64,000 nucleotides of DNA from Gammaproteobacteria bacterium HGW-Gammaproteobacteria-13 (GCA_002840155.1 PGZH01000015.1:62001-126000); one strand, 5' to 3'; positions 25,963 to 36,604 are shown, numbered from the stretch's first letter. The notes: generated from the letters alone by a model not told the origin. Numbers and translations: made by a program.

Positions 25963-28900
25963 TTAACCGATGGTCATCAGGCTGGCGTTGCCACCGGCCG
26001 CTGCGGTGTTGATGCTCAGTGCATGCTCGATCAGCAGGCGCTCCAGCGGGATATCCGTCTCGCCTTTGTGCAGCCCATGCACACCGATAATCGCGCCAGG
26101 GCGCTGAGCGGCCAACTGGCAGACTTCGCGCAGCTGATCGGAGTCACCGTGATGAATGATGGCGTCGAACGTAGTGTCGCTTTCGCGCCACTGGCTGAGC
26201 ACTGTGATGCGTTGCTGCACGGCCTTGGGCAGTGCCGCAAACAGCTCGCGGGTCAGCTCGCCTTCCTGCCACAGTACCTGGCAACCCACGGCCAAGGCCG
26301 CTGCCAGCTGCACCAGCAGGTCGCTGCGCTCATCCGCCAGGCACAGCACATGCTCACGCGGCAGCAGGCTGTAGCTGTTGCGCTCACCGGTTGGGCCGTT
26401 GAGCATCTGCACAGTGCCGCTCTGCGCCAGCTCAACATACTGCGCGCTCAGGGCACTCAGGCTCGGCTCATGCTTGGCCGCCCAGTCCTGCAGCGCCTCA
26501 ATCACCTTGGCCTGCTCCGCAGGACGCTGGATTTCACCATTTTCCTGCTGCAGCTGCTTGGCCACCGCGTCCTGCGGACGGGTCGCCAGCAGGCGGTACA
26601 TATACAGCGGGCCACCGGCTTTCGGGCCAGTACCGGACAGGCCTTCGCCGCCGAACGGCTGCACGCCGACTACAGCGCCAACCATGTTGCGGTTCACATA
26701 CAGGTTGCCGACCTTGGCGGTGTTGACCACCTGGGCGATGGTTTCATCGATACGCGTGTGCACACCGAGGGTCAGACCATAGCCGCTGTCGTTGATCTGC
26801 TGCAGCAACTTGCCCAGATCAGCACGCTGGTAGCGCACTACGTGCAATACCGGACCGAATATCTCGCGCTGCATCTCGTCGAAACTGTCCAGCTCGATCA
26901 GCGTCGGCAGCACGAAGGTGCCGCGCTTGATGTCGTCACCCACGGCGCGGGCGGTCTGGAATACCTTGCGGCCCTTCTCGCGCATCTTCTCGATGTGCTG
27001 GTCGATATTGCCCTTGGCTTCAGCGTCGATCACCGGGCCGATATCAGTGCTCAGGCGCTCCGGGTTGCCCAGGCTGTATTCGGCCATAGCGCCCTTGAGC
27101 ATGTTGATCACTCGATCCGCCACGTCTTCCTGCACACACAGCACGCGCAGTGCCGAGCAACGCTGGCCGGCGCTGTCGAAGGCCGAGGCCACGACGTCGA
27201 CCACCACCTGTTCAGTGAGCGCCGAGGAGTCGACGATCATACTGTTGAGGCCGCCGGTTTCGGCGATCAGCGGAATGGTGCGGCCCTGGGCATCCAGGCG
27301 ACCGGCGAGGTTGCGCTGAATGATCCCGGCCACTTCGGTGGAGCCGGTAAACATCACGCCACGCACCCGCTCGTTGCCGATCAGGCCGGCACCGACGGTT
27401 TCGCCACGGCCCGGCAGCAGTTGCACGGCGCCGCTCGGCACACCGGCGTCGAGCAGGATGCGCACGGCTTGCGCGGCAATCAGCGGGGTTTGCTCGGCCG
27501 GCTTGGCCAGCACGGTGTTACCGGCAGCCAGAGCGGCGGCAACCTGACCGCTGAAAATCGCCAGCGGGAAGTTCCACGGGCTGATGCACACCACCGGGCC
27601 CAGCGGGCGGTGGCTGTCATTGCTGAAGTGATTACGTGCCTGCGCCGCGTAGTAACGCAGGAAATCCACCGCCTCGCGCACTTCGGCGATGGCGTTGGCG
27701 AAGGTCTTGCCGGACTCACGCACCAGCAGGCCCATCAGCTGCTGCATTTCCGCTTCCATCTGGTCGGCGGCACGATCCAGCACGGCGGCGCGCTCGGCCG
27801 GCAGGGTCGACTGCCAGATCTGCCCGCTGGACACGGCGCAGAGCACGGCGTTGCGCACATCCTGCTCGCTGGCCTCATGCACATGGCCGACGATGTCGCG
27901 GTGGTCCGCTGGGTTGCGTACCGGCTGCGCTTCGCTCAGCTCAGGGGCTTCGCAACCAAGCAGCGGCATGGCCTTGTAGGCGTTGTTGGTGCTGCTCAGC
28001 AGCGCCGAGGACAGCGAACCGAGGCGGTGTTCGTTGGCCAGGTCGATGCCTTCGGAGTTCAAGCGGGCGTCGCCATACAGCGCACGCGGCAGAGCAATAC
28101 GCGGGTGCGGCAGGCCAAGGCCGCCTTCCTGCGTGGCCATCTGCTCGACCTGCTGCACCGGGTCGAGTACCAGTTCCTTGATCGAGATGCTGTGGTCGGC
28201 GATGCGGTTGACGAACGAGGTGTTCGCGCCGTTTTCCAGCAGGCGACGCACCAGGTAAGCCAACAGGGTTTCATGGCTGCCCACCGGTGCGTAGATGCGG
28301 CACGGACGGTTCAGCTTGCCATCGGCCACCTTGCCCACCACCTGCTCGTACAGCGGCTCGCCCATGCCGTGCAGGCACTGGAATTCGTACTGACCGGGGT
28401 AGTAGTTCTGCCCGGCGAGCTGGTAGATGGCCGACAGTGAGTGGGCGTTGTGGGTTGCGAATTGCGGGTAAATGGCTTCCGGCACAGCCAGCAGCTTGCG
28501 CGCGCAGGCGATGTAGGAAATATCGGTGTACGGCTTGCGGGTGTACACCGGGTAGCCTTCCAGGCCCTCGACCTGGGCGCGCTTGATCTCGCTGTCCCAG
28601 TACGCGCCTTTTACCAGGCGGATCATCAGGCGGTGGCGGCTGCGCTTGGCCAGGTCGATGACGTAGTCGATCACGTACGGGCAACGCTTCTGGTAGGCCT
28701 GGATAACGAAGCCGATACCGTTCCAGCCGGTCAGAGCCGGGTCGAAGCACAGGCGCTCCAGCAGATCGAGGGAGATTTCCAGGCGGTCGGCTTCTTCGGC
28801 GTCGATGTTCAGGCCGATGTCGTAGTGCTTGGCCAGCTTGGTCAGGCCCAGCAGGATCGGGTACAGCTCGTCCATCACCCGCTCGTACTGCGCGCGGCTG

Positions 28901-29904
28901 TAACGCGGGTGCAGCGCCGAGAGCTTGATCGAAATGCCCGGACCTTCGTAGATGCCACGGCCGTGAGAGGCCTTGCCGATGGCATGGATGGCCTGCTCGT
29001 AGGACGCCAGGTAGCGCTTGGCGTCTTCATCGGTCAGCGCGGCTTCACCGAGCATGTCGTAGGAATAACGGAAGCCTTTGCTTTCCATGTTGGTGGCGTT
29101 GGCCAGGGCTTCGGCGATGGTTTCACCGGTCACGAACTGCTCGCCCATCAGACGCATGGACATGTCCACGCCCTTGCGGATCAGAGGCTCGCCGCCTTTA
29201 CCGATGATGCGGTTGAGCGAAGTTACCAGGCCGGCTTCGTTGTGCGTGGCCACCAGTTTGCCGGTGATCAGCAAGCCCCAGGAGGCAGCGTTGACGAACA
29301 TCGACGGGCTGTTACCCAGGTGCTGGCTCCAGTTGCCGTTGCTGATCTTGTCGCGGATCAGCGCGTCACGAGTGGCCTTGTCCGGGATACGCAGCAGCGC
29401 TTCGGCCAGGCACATCAGCGCCACACCTTCCTGCGACGACAGCGAGAATTCCTGCAGCAAGCCCTGCACCAGGCCCTGGCGGCCACCGGCGTTCTTCTGG
29501 TTGCGCAGCTTCTCGGCAATGCCCATGGCCAACTTGTTGCTCGCCTCGGCCATGTCCTTGGGCAGACGCGCCTGCTCCAGCAGCATCGGCACGGCTTCGG
29601 TTTCCGGACGGCGATAAGCACCGGTAATTGCCGCGCGCAGTACCGACTGCGGCAGGATGCTTTCGGCGAAATCGAGGAACACCTGCAAGCCCTGCTCGGT
29701 CAGGCTGTCGACCGACTCTTCACCGGCAACTGCCGCCAGGCCGGAATGCTCGGCCGGGGTCAGACCACCCTCGATCTGCTCGAGATAATTGAAGATCGCC
29801 TGCTTGATCAGCCAATGCGGCGTGCGGTCAATCGACTGCGCAGCCTGCTTGAGGCGATCACGGGTTGCATCATCGAGCTTTACGCCAAGGGTAGTGGTAG
29901 CCAT
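25963..29904 (-). CDS. putA: Trifunctional proline utilisation protein PutA
   Basis: 1313 residues from ATG 29904. It oxidises proline to glutamate in two steps (proline dehydrogenase, FAD; then P5C dehydrogenase, NAD) and represses put genes when proline is absent. Residues 1-48 (TTTLGVKLDDATRDRLKQAAQSIDRTPHWLIKQAIFNYLEQIE) are the ribbon-helix-helix DNA-binding domain found only in trifunctional PutAs. The PRODH barrel spans about 90-560, and the aldehyde dehydrogenase domain about 640-1090 (AETGGLNSMI; catalytic Cys916 in SAGQRCSALR). A C-terminal domain follows to the end. The usual partner putP is not adjacent. GTTGCA motifs lie upstream. Confidence 0.97.
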   Translation of the reverse strand: MATTTLGVKLDDATRDRLKQAAQSIDRTPHWLIKQAIFNYLEQIEGGLTPAEHSGLAAVAGEESVDSLTEQGLQVFLDFAESILPQSVLRAAITGAYRRPETEAVPMLLEQARLPKDMAEASNKLAMGIAEKLRNQKNAGGRQGLVQGLLQEFSLSSQEGVALMCLAEALLRIPDKATRDALIRDKISNGNWSQHLGNSPSMFVNAASWGLLITGKLVATHNEAGLVTSLNRIIGKGGEPLIRKGVDMSMRLMGEQFVTGETIAEALANATNMESKGFRYSYDMLGEAALTDEDAKRYLASYEQAIHAIGKASHGRGIYEGPGISIKLSALHPRYSRAQYERVMDELYPILLGLTKLAKHYDIGLNIDAEEADRLEISLDLLERLCFDPALTGWNGIGFVIQAYQKRCPYVIDYVIDLAKRSRHRLMIRLVKGAYWDSEIKRAQVEGLEGYPVYTRKPYTDISYIACARKLLAVPEAIYPQFATHNAHSLSAIYQLAGQNYYPGQYEFQCLHGMGEPLYEQVVGKVADGKLNRPCRIYAPVGSHETLLAYLVRRLLENGANTSFVNRIADHSISIKELVLDPVQQVEQMATQEGGLGLPHPRIALPRALYGDARLNSEGIDLANEHRLGSLSSALLSSTNNAYKAMPLLGCEAPELSEAQPVRNPADHRDIVGHVHEASEQDVRNAVLCAVSSGQIWQSTLPAERAAVLDRAADQMEAEMQQLMGLLVRESGKTFANAIAEVREAVDFLRYYAAQARNHFSNDSHRPLGPVVCISPWNFPLAIFSGQVAAALAAGNTVLAKPAEQTPLIAAQAVRILLDAGVPSGAVQLLPGRGETVGAGLIGNERVRGVMFTGSTEVAGIIQRNLAGRLDAQGRTIPLIAETGGLNSMIVDSSALTEQVVVDVVASAFDSAGQRCSALRVLCVQEDVADRVINMLKGAMAEYSLGNPERLSTDIGPVIDAEAKGNIDQHIEKMREKGRKVFQTARAVGDDIKRGTFVLPTLIELDSFDEMQREIFGPVLHVVRYQRADLGKLLQQINDSGYGLTLGVHTRIDETIAQVVNTAKVGNLYVNRNMVGAVVGVQPFGGEGLSGTGPKAGGPLYMYRLLATRPQDAVAKQLQQENGEIQRPAEQAKVIEALQDWAAKHEPSLSALSAQYVELAQSGTVQMLNGPTGERNSYSLLPREHVLCLADERSDLLVQLAAALAVGCQVLWQEGELTRELFAALPKAVQQRITVLSQWRESDTTFDAIIHHGDSDQLREVCQLAAQRPGAIIGVHGLHKGETDIPLERLLIEHALSINTAAAGGNASLMTIG

Positions 29905-30050
29905 TGGTTTGTCCTGTATGAGCTGGAGCACGGCAAATAATCGCCGGGAGCAGTTTTGGACGTCGCCCCGCGACGGCCCCAAGGGGTGGCCGCCATGGGT
30001 GGCGGGTCACAAAAAATCTGGCGAGAGATTAAACCTCAGAAGGCGCAAGG

Positions 30051-30066
30051 TGCAACTAGGTGCAAC
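30051..30066. promoter_or_regulatory. Candidate PutA operator: two tandem TGCAAC (GTTGCA) sites
   Basis: TGCAAC occurs at 30051-30056 and 30061-30066, ten bases apart, with a further GTTGCA at 30239-30244. GTTGCA is the known half-site of the PutA ribbon-helix-helix domain in E. coli. The sites lie about 150 and 340 bases upstream of the putA start in the 521-base spacer 29905-30425, which otherwise holds nothing I can call. Confidence 0.6.
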
Positions 30067-30425
30067 CAAACAAAATCAAGGTTTCCCAAAGCACTCAGCA
30101 ACTCTCTGCCTCGCAGTTTTCTGGCGCAAACCCAGTGCTGGCAAGGCTCTAGCGAAAATCGCCTGGTGTACAAGGAAAACGCCCGTTTTAAAAAACCGCA
30201 CAGCTTCCGACGACAGGTACAACCCAAACGCCAACGAGGTTGCACTACGGCTTTTATTCACGCCTGATCTGAGCAAAGCACAACCGGGCAATATCCGCGC
30301 AGTGGCCGACGGACGCGCAACAAAGGGTATGCACAAGCCCGGCGGTAGGACTCAGGCGATGGAGCGGATAGCCGGGCGACACAATGTCGCGCTAAGCTCA
30401 GGGCGGGATTCACAAGGAGATGACC

Positions 30426-30713
30426 ATGACTGCCAAGGAAGCGCAATTGACCGAGTTGCTCAGCCTGTCCACGCGCACCCTCACCCACCTGACTGCCGCC
30501 ATTACCGCAATGTCGTTTGAACTGCTCAACACCCAGGACGGCGCCGTAAACGCCACCGCGCACAAGATGATTGAGCGCATGCTGGCGATCAACAACGAAC
30601 TGGATCAACAGTGGCAATTGCTCGGCCAACTGGCCGGCACGCAGCCAGAGCCCGGCAATGCACTGGAACAGGTGGTGCTACAGAGCCTGGAAACAACCGA
30701 AGACGAGCGCTGA
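30426..30713 (+). CDS. Small helical protein of unknown function
   Basis: 95 residues from ATG 30426, six bases after AAGGAG (an ATG at 30420 overlaps the site too closely). All-helical and acidic: EAQLTELLSLSTRTLTHLTAAITAMSFELL and KMIERMLAINNELDQQWQLLGQLAG. No signal or membrane segment. It is divergent from putA and convergent with the REC-EAL gene. Family not recognised. Confidence 0.6.
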   Translation: MTAKEAQLTELLSLSTRTLTHLTAAITAMSFELLNTQDGAVNATAHKMIERMLAINNELDQQWQLLGQLAGTQPEPGNALEQVVLQSLETTEDER

Positions 30714-30760
30714 TTCACGCCCGTTTAGATATCAGCCAAGCAGGCAACTAACCGCCGGGG

Positions 30761-32002
30761 TTAAGAAGTTGCCATCACCAGGCCACGCAAGCGCGCCTCA
30801 TTGCTGCGCCACCAGGCCAGCAGCGCGTCACCCGGCATCGGCTTGGCGACAAAGTAGCCCTGCACTTCACCACAACCCAGATCACGCAGCAGCTGCCAGT
30901 CCTGCAGGGTTTCCACGCCCTCGGCGACCACGCCCAGGCCCAGTTTGCTGGCGATATCCAGGGCGCTTTCCAGCAGGATGCGCAAATGCAGACTCTCACT
31001 GGCACCATTGACGAAGGCGCGGTCAACCTTCAGCTCGGTGCAGGGCACGCGGGACAGCTGCAACATGCAGGAAAACCCGGTGCCGTAATCGTCAACCGAC
31101 AAGCCAAAGCCTTTCAGGCGCAGGCGCGCCAGGGTGCCGAGGGTAATGCTGAGGTCGGTCATGATCGCGCTTTCGGTGATTTCCAGAATCACGTACTGCG
31201 GCTCGATACCACTGGCCGCCACCCGCGCAATGATCTCGTCGGCCAGCTTGGAATCCGCCAGCGAGCGCGCCGACACGTTGAAGGAAAAACTCAACGGTAG
31301 ACCGGCGTCATGCCACTGCCGGCAGTGCGCCAGGGACATGTCGAGCATCTGCAGGGTCATGTCCGAGATGTAATGGCTGCGCTCGATCATATCGACGAAC
31401 AGCCCCGGTGCCAGCAGGCCATGCACCGGATGCTGCCAACGCACCAATGCCTCCACGCCTTTCAGGCGGCCATTGGCCAGGTTGACCTTGGGTTGGAAGT
31501 AGGCAACGAACTCATGCTCACGCAGCGCGCGCTGCACATCCGCTTCAGTCAGCTGCGGCCACAGCGCGCGCGGCGCAGCAAATTGCTCGGCCTGCACCGC
31601 CTGCACCGCGAAGCGGCTCAGGCTGGCGGCCAGTTGCTCATGGCTGATGGGTTTCTGCAGCACGCCAAGCAGGTGCAGGCCCAGGCTACGGCCCATGCTC
31701 TCGACCACATTGAGCAGCACGCTCTCACGCGCACTGGCCACCACCACCGAGTGGTTGAGTTCCAGGCGGGCCATTTCGTGCAGCACCTGCACACCGTCCA
31801 TGCCGGGCATTTCCAGATCCAGCACGATCACCTGGATCTGTGGGTTGGTTTTCATCTGGGCTATCGCGTCGAAGCCATCCACGGCCTGCAGGATGTCCTC
31901 GATACCCATTTCACTGCACAGCTCAGCGGTAAACTGGCGTTGCAATTCGCTGTCATCAATCACCAGCACATGCTGGGGAAATCTGTTGACTGCTTCTTCC
32001 AC
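30761..32002 (-). CDS. REC-EAL response regulator, c-di-GMP phosphodiesterase
   Basis: 413 residues. An N-terminal receiver (about 12-130) has DD acidic pair and phospho-Asp in VLDLEMPGMDG. The EAL domain (about 165-405) has EALVRW, FNVSARS, EITES, DDYGTGFS, KVDRAFV and AEGVET, i.e. the metal and catalytic residues expected of an active phosphodiesterase. It starts four bases after the cheB stop, the last gene of the chemotaxis-like operon. It is therefore probably phosphorylated by the CheA at 36605, linking that pathway to c-di-GMP breakdown. Confidence 0.92.
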   Translation of the reverse strand: MEEAVNRFPQHVLVIDDSELQRQFTAELCSEMGIEDILQAVDGFDAIAQMKTNPQIQVIVLDLEMPGMDGVQVLHEMARLELNHSVVVASARESVLLNVVESMGRSLGLHLLGVLQKPISHEQLAASLSRFAVQAVQAEQFAAPRALWPQLTEADVQRALREHEFVAYFQPKVNLANGRLKGVEALVRWQHPVHGLLAPGLFVDMIERSHYISDMTLQMLDMSLAHCRQWHDAGLPLSFSFNVSARSLADSKLADEIIARVAASGIEPQYVILEITESAIMTDLSITLGTLARLRLKGFGLSVDDYGTGFSCMLQLSRVPCTELKVDRAFVNGASESLHLRILLESALDIASKLGLGVVAEGVETLQDWQLLRDLGCGEVQGYFVAKPMPGDALLAWWRSNEARLRGLVMATS

Positions 32003-32005
32003 CGG

Positions 32006-33058
32006 CTACCTCCAGCTCATCAGTACGTTCGGGATGTCATCCAGCGCGACCACCTGATCGACACCTCCCAATTTGATTGCTTCTTTCGGCATGCCGAACA
32101 CCACGCAACTGGCCTCATCCTGGGCGTAGGTTCTGGCCCCCGCCTCGTGTAGCTCTTTCAAGCCACGGGCGCCATCGTCGCCCATGCCGGTCATGATCAC
32201 GGCCAACACATTGCGCCCGGCCTGCACAGCGGCCGAGCGGAACAACACATCAACAGAAGGACGGTGACGACTGACCAGCGGACCATCCTTGACCTCAACC
32301 TGATACTGGCCACCACTGCGTTTAACCAACATATGCTTGCCGCCCGGCGCAATCAGCGCCAGGCCCGGCAGTAGCCGGTCGCCGTTCTGCGCCTCACGCA
32401 CCTCAATGGCACACAGCGAATCCAGGCGTTCGGCAAAGCTGCGGGTGAACTTCTCCGGCATGTGCTGAACGATGGCAATCGCTGGCGCGCTACGCGGCAA
32501 CTGGCTCAGCACCTGCTCCAGCGCCTGGGTGCCGCCGGTCGAGGTGCCCAACACGACAATCCGCTCACTGGTGCGCTGATTGTGCAGCCCGGCACTCGGC
32601 GCACTGACGACTGCATCAACACTGGCTTTCTCCAGTGTAGGCACTGCTGCACCACGCACCCGAGCTTTTGCCGCCGTGCGGATGGCGGCGAGCATTTCCT
32701 GGGCGCTGCCCTGGAGAAAATCCCGCAGGCCCATGGTCGGCTTGGTGATCACCTCCACCGCGCCGGCCGACAGCGCCTGCAGGGTAATGTCCGCGCCCTT
32801 CTCGGTCAGGGTCGAGCAGATCACCACCGGGGTTGGCCGGGTGGCCATGATCTGGCGCAGGAAGGTGATGCCATCCATGCGCGGCATTTCCACATCGAGC
32901 AGGATCACGTCAGGCCACACGGTTTTCATCTTCTGCAGGGCCAGCAGCGGGTCCATCGCTGCGCCAACCACTTCGATGTCCTTATGCGGCGCCAGCAGCT
33001 GCTGCATGACCTCACGCATCACCGCCGAGTCATCAACAATCATCACCTTGATAGCCAT
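32006..33058 (-). CDS. cheB: Chemoreceptor glutamate methylesterase/deamidase CheB
   Basis: 350 residues. Receiver domain ([12 protein letters not shown], phospho-Asp in [11 protein letters not shown]), linker, then methylesterase with the Ser-His-Asp triad in [17 protein letters not shown] and TGMGDDGA. It removes receptor methyl groups set by CheR, giving adaptation. The stop overlaps nothing; its start shares a base with the cheD stop at 33058. Confidence 0.95.
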   Translation of the reverse strand: MAIKVMIVDDSAVMREVMQQLLAPHKDIEVVGAAMDPLLALQKMKTVWPDVILLDVEMPRMDGITFLRQIMATRPTPVVICSTLTEKGADITLQALSAGAVEVITKPTMGLRDFLQGSAQEMLAAIRTAAKARVRGAAVPTLEKASVDAVVSAPSAGLHNQRTSERIVVLGTSTGGTQALEQVLSQLPRSAPAIAIVQHMPEKFTRSFAERLDSLCAIEVREAQNGDRLLPGLALIAPGGKHMLVKRSGGQYQVEVKDGPLVSRHRPSVDVLFRSAAVQAGRNVLAVIMTGMGDDGARGLKELHEAGARTYAQDEASCVVFGMPKEAIKLGGVDQVVALDDIPNVLMSWR

Positions 33059-33561
33059 TACTGCAGCGCCTCAAGCGGTTCAATACTCAATGCCGCGCCA
33101 CGGCGCACCCAGACTTCACCACTGGCCAGCTCGAAGCGCAGAAAACGGCAACCCTCGCCGCCCAGGTCACGCCCGGCCACCTGCACACCCAGCTCATCCA
33201 TCAGCGTCTCGACAAAGGCAATGTTCTGCGCACCGATATCGGTGCGCAGGTTGGAGCCAGGCTTGCTCAGGCTACGCGCCCCGCCAAACAGCTTGACCTG
33301 GGCCTGCTCCAGGCGCAGCGCATGTACGCGCATCTGCTGCTTCAGCCAAACCCAGGCATCGACCCCGTAGCGCCCGTCCAGATCCCGCGCGTGCTCGCTG
33401 ACGCGGCGCAGGCCGGGCAACTGGAAATGACACATACCGCCCTTGGCGGCCTCGGGGAACCACAGCACGATGGAAACGCAGGGCCCCAATAGGGTTTCTA
33501 CGCGCACATCACCACCGCCGAAATACAGCTCGCCGGGTTTTAGAAAGCAGCTGCGGCTCAT
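33058..33561 (-). CDS. cheD: Chemoreceptor glutamine deamidase CheD
   Basis: 167 residues. CheD deamidates receptor glutamines and, in some systems, partners CheC. The active-site Cys28 lies in [11 protein letters not shown] and His45 in [11 protein letters not shown]-terminal IGAQN corresponds to the usual G-x-x-N segment. The usual G-S-C context is G-P-C here, a small deviation. It overlaps cheR by 4 bases and cheB by one, in the common cheR-cheD-cheB order. Confidence 0.93.
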   Translation of the reverse strand: MSRSCFLKPGELYFGGGDVRVETLLGPCVSIVLWFPEAAKGGMCHFQLPGLRRVSEHARDLDGRYGVDAWVWLKQQMRVHALRLEQAQVKLFGGARSLSKPGSNLRTDIGAQNIAFVETLMDELGVQVAGRDLGGEGCRFLRFELASGEVWVRRGAALSIEPLEALQ

Positions 33562-34400
33562 ACCGCCACCTTGCGGTAGATTGACGAGGCGACCATCTCA
33601 ATCGGCAAGCCGGTGTCATGCAGCGCTTCAGAGTGACCGACCATCAACCAGCCGCCGGGTTTGAGGCGTTGCACCACGTTGTGCAGCACCCGCTGCTTGG
33701 TGTCCTGATCGAAATAGATCAGCACGTTGCGCAGCATGATCAGCTCGAATAGCCCCAGCTCAGGCGCCGGCAGGTTGAGATTGCCCTGACGAAACTCGAC
33801 CCGCTCACGCAGCCCGCGTTCAACCAGAAAGTAACCCTTGTACTGATCCTTGCCCTTGAGGCAGTAGCGCTTGAGGTAATGCGCGGGAATCTTGCTGCCG
33901 CGCTCCATCAGGTACAGGCCACGCTCGGCGCTCTGCACCACCTGACGGCTGATATCGGTGCCGAGCACGCTCCAGCCCAGGTGCGGACGCGCCTCGTGCA
34001 GCAGCATCGCCAGGGTATAAGCCTCCTCACCGGTGGAGCTGGCTGCACTCCAGGCGCGGAAATCCGCCTGACCGGCATAGGCCGGCAGAATCTTCTGCTG
34101 GAGGAAATCGAAGTGCTTGGGCTCGCGGAAGAAATAGGTTTCGTGGGTGGTGATCAGATCAATCGCGATCTCCAGCTCGGCCGTGCCCTGCGCCGAAATC
34201 AGGTACTGGTAATAGCGCTGATAGCTGCTCAGCCCCAGCGCCGTCAGGCGTTTGGACAGGCGCCCGCAGATCAGCGGCTTCTTTACCGGTGGCAGCTGAA
34301 TGCCGACCCGCTCATAGAACAGCGCCTGCAGCTGACGAAACTCTGGCTCGCTCAGCGCAACCTGTGTGCCTGCATTCATTGCCCACCCGCCATCAGCCAT
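33558..34400 (-). CDS. cheR: Chemoreceptor methyltransferase CheR
   Basis: 280 residues from ATG 34400, five bases after GAGG in the end of cheW; ATG 34379 is an alternative. N-terminal helical domain (LSEPEFRQLQALFYERVGIQLP, KRLTALGLSSYQRYYQYL), then the SAM-binding fold: ETYFFREPKHF, AWSAASSTGEEAYTLAMLL, and FELIMLRNVLIYFD. It methylates receptor glutamates. No C-terminal pentapeptide-binding extension or TPR repeats. The adjacent MCP also lacks a tethering pentapeptide. Confidence 0.95.
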   Translation of the reverse strand: MADGGWAMNAGTQVALSEPEFRQLQALFYERVGIQLPPVKKPLICGRLSKRLTALGLSSYQRYYQYLISAQGTAELEIAIDLITTHETYFFREPKHFDFLQQKILPAYAGQADFRAWSAASSTGEEAYTLAMLLHEARPHLGWSVLGTDISRQVVQSAERGLYLMERGSKIPAHYLKRYCLKGKDQYKGYFLVERGLRERVEFRQGNLNLPAPELGLFELIMLRNVLIYFDQDTKQRVLHNVVQRLKPGGWLMVGHSEALHDTGLPIEMVASSIYRKVAV

Positions 34401-34406
34401 AACGCC

Positions 34407-34940
34407 TCACACTTCGCTCTGTTCAAGGCCGCCCACCAGCTCGGCGAGCTCATCGAGTGACAGCACCTGGGGAATATCCAGCACCACCACAAACTGCTCG
34501 TGGTGCTTGAGGATGCCGGCAATAAAATCCGCGCGAATGCGCGCGCCAAAGGCCGGGCGGCTTTCCAGTTGATGGCCTTCCACGGCCAATACTTCATTCA
34601 CCGCATCGACGATGATGCCGAGCAGCTGCATGCTGTCGCCCTGCTCGACCTCGACGATCACGATGCAGGTGCGCTTGGCAATCGGCGTGCGCTCACGACC
34701 GAAACGTACCGCCAGATCGATCACCGGCACCACCGCGCCGCGCAGGTTGATCACCCCACGCAGGAAGCTCGGCATCAGTGGAATTTCAGTCAGTCCGCCG
34801 AACTCAATAATTTCGCGAATATGCTCAATCGGCAGGGCGAACAACTCCTGACCCAGGGTCAGGGTCAGAAACTGCTGAGTCAGCGGCGTTTCCACCGGGG
34901 CCGCCGCGCGGCCCTGGATATGGGCTGGCAAGGTACTCAT
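34407..34940 (-). CDS. cheW: Chemotaxis coupling protein CheW
   Basis: 177 residues, one CheW (SH3-like) domain at about 22-165: QFLTLTLGQELFALPIEHIREIIEF, PSFLRGVINLRGAVVPVIDLAVRFG, GIIVDAVNEVL. It bridges receptors and CheA. A short disordered N-terminus precedes the domain. It lies between mcp and cheR with 6-9 base spacings. Confidence 0.95.
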   Translation of the reverse strand: MSTLPAHIQGRAAAPVETPLTQQFLTLTLGQELFALPIEHIREIIEFGGLTEIPLMPSFLRGVINLRGAVVPVIDLAVRFGRERTPIAKRTCIVIVEVEQGDSMQLLGIIVDAVNEVLAVEGHQLESRPAFGARIRADFIAGILKHHEQFVVVLDIPQVLSLDELAELVGGLEQSEV

Positions 34941-34949
34941 GGCAGCCTC

Positions 34950-36587
34950 CTAGAAGCGGGTAAACGCCGACTCATCGATCTGATCATCGTGCAGATGACG
35001 GCGTACCGGCTGCGTCGGCTTACTCATGGCCGTCGGCCGGTTTCTGCCGGTCGGCGTGCCGGGCATCTGCCGCGCCGCCACTTCGGCCAGCTGGAAGAAC
35101 TGAATCATTTCCTGCAGCTGTACGGCCTGGCCGCTCATCTCCTCGGAGGTCGAGGACAGCTCTTCGGAAGCCGAAGCATTCACCTGAGTGATCTGCGCCA
35201 ACTGGCCAACCGCCAGGTTGATCTGCTCCAAGCCGGTGTTCTGCTCACGCGAGGCGGCGGAGATTTCCTGCACCAGATCGGCCGTCTTGCGGATCGACGG
35301 CACCATCTGCTCCAGCAGTTGCCCGGCGCGCTCGGCCAGGGTCACGCTGTCGCTGGCCACCGAGCCGATTTCCTGCGCAGCCACCTGGCTGCGCTCGGCC
35401 AGTTTGCGCACTTCGGCGGCCACCACGGCAAAGCCTTTGCCATGATCACCAGCGCGCGCGGCTTCAATCGCCGCGTTAAGCGCCAACAGGTTGGTCTGGT
35501 AGGCGATGTCATCGATGATGCCAATCTTGCCGGCGATCTGGCGCATGGCGTTAACCATCTCGCGCACCGCTGCGCCGCCTTCCACCGCATCCTTGGACGA
35601 CTGGCTGGCCATGCCGTCGGTGACCTTGGCGTTCTCGCTGTTCTGCGCCACGGTGGCGGCAATTTCTTCCACCGAAGCGCTGGTTTCCTCAACGCTGGCG
35701 GCTTGCTCGGAGGCGTTCTGGCTCAGCGCCTGGGCCGAAGCCGCGACCTGCTCGGAGGCCGAAGCCAGCGAGTCGGCGGTCATGCGCACATCGCCCATGA
35801 TCGAGCGCAGCTTGAGCACCATCTGCTGCAGGCTGTAGAGCATGCTGCTCTGGTCGCCATCTTTCAGGCGGATATCCACGGTCAGGTCACCGGCCGCAAC
35901 ACGCTGCAGCGATTCCATCGCCGCATACGGCTCGCCGCCGAGCTGGCGCAGCAGGCTGCGGGTAATCATTACGCCCAACAACACAGCCAGCAGCAGGCTC
36001 AGCACGATGCACGCAACGGCAACCGCAAACACCAGGTTGTAACGGTCATGGGCCAGGTCGTACTCGCTCTTGGCCACGGTCAACTGCACATCAACCAGCT
36101 GGCCAAAACGGTCGGAGACCGGATCGATCTTCTGGTACAGCTCGCTGCTGATAAATTGCTCCAGGGCCAGTTGGTCGCGCCCTTCAAGAATACGCAGCAA
36201 CTTGGCGTTGGCTTCGTCGGCCTCCTTCAGCAGCGGTTTCAGCTCATCAACCAGCACCTGCTCCTCACCCACCAATCGGGTCGAGGTGAAGCTGGTCCAG
36301 CTCTGCTGAATCGCCTCTTCGGCCTTGTTCACGCTGCGCAGCGCTTCCTGCCAGCTGAGCGCGCCGATGCGGACCTTGTGCGTGGTATCGACGATGCTTA
36401 CCGCGTAGTTGTCGGAAATCACCTTCAGATCACGCAGGGGTACAACCCGGTCGTTGTAAACCGTTTCCATGCCGGCGTTGGATTCGCGCATGCCGAAAAT
36501 TCCCAGCACACCGATCAACAGCAGAAACAGGATAAGCACCCCTGCGAGCAGGAGCAGGCGGGTCGCCACCGTCATTTTGTCGAACAT
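34950..36587 (-). CDS. Methyl-accepting chemotaxis protein with four-helix-bundle sensor
   Basis: 545 residues. Membrane helix 9-33, periplasmic 4HB_MCP-like sensor of about 155 residues, membrane helix about 188-212 ([23 protein letters not shown]), HAMP (about 213-266) and a signalling hairpin with the tip [38 protein letters not shown]. The end ([14 protein letters not shown]) has no NWETF-type pentapeptide, so CheR and CheB must act without tethering. The receptor is encoded between cheA and cheW and is the likely dedicated input of this operon. Confidence 0.93.
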   Translation of the reverse strand: MFDKMTVATRLLLLAGVLILFLLLIGVLGIFGMRESNAGMETVYNDRVVPLRDLKVISDNYAVSIVDTTHKVRIGALSWQEALRSVNKAEEAIQQSWTSFTSTRLVGEEQVLVDELKPLLKEADEANAKLLRILEGRDQLALEQFISSELYQKIDPVSDRFGQLVDVQLTVAKSEYDLAHDRYNLVFAVAVACIVLSLLLAVLLGVMITRSLLRQLGGEPYAAMESLQRVAAGDLTVDIRLKDGDQSSMLYSLQQMVLKLRSIMGDVRMTADSLASASEQVAASAQALSQNASEQAASVEETSASVEEIAATVAQNSENAKVTDGMASQSSKDAVEGGAAVREMVNAMRQIAGKIGIIDDIAYQTNLLALNAAIEAARAGDHGKGFAVVAAEVRKLAERSQVAAQEIGSVASDSVTLAERAGQLLEQMVPSIRKTADLVQEISAASREQNTGLEQINLAVGQLAQITQVNASASEELSSTSEEMSGQAVQLQEMIQFFQLAEVAARQMPGTPTGRNRPTAMSKPTQPVRRHLHDDQIDESAFTRF

Positions 36588-36604
36588 TTTCTTCTCCCGG
36601 CTTT

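Noticed and set aside
26023-28440. 805-codon open frame antisense to putA
   Set aside because: It lies wholly opposite the clear putA coding sequence; its composition (His/Gln/Ala/Val runs) is the usual product of antisense GC-rich codons and no domain is visible.
29864-29869. GTTGCA inside the putA coding start as PutA operator
   Set aside because: A single half-site within coding sequence without a partner at helical spacing is expected by chance.
29956-30267. 103-codon frame in the putA upstream spacer
   Set aside because: Basic, low-complexity product without ribosome site; the region carries regulatory motifs instead.
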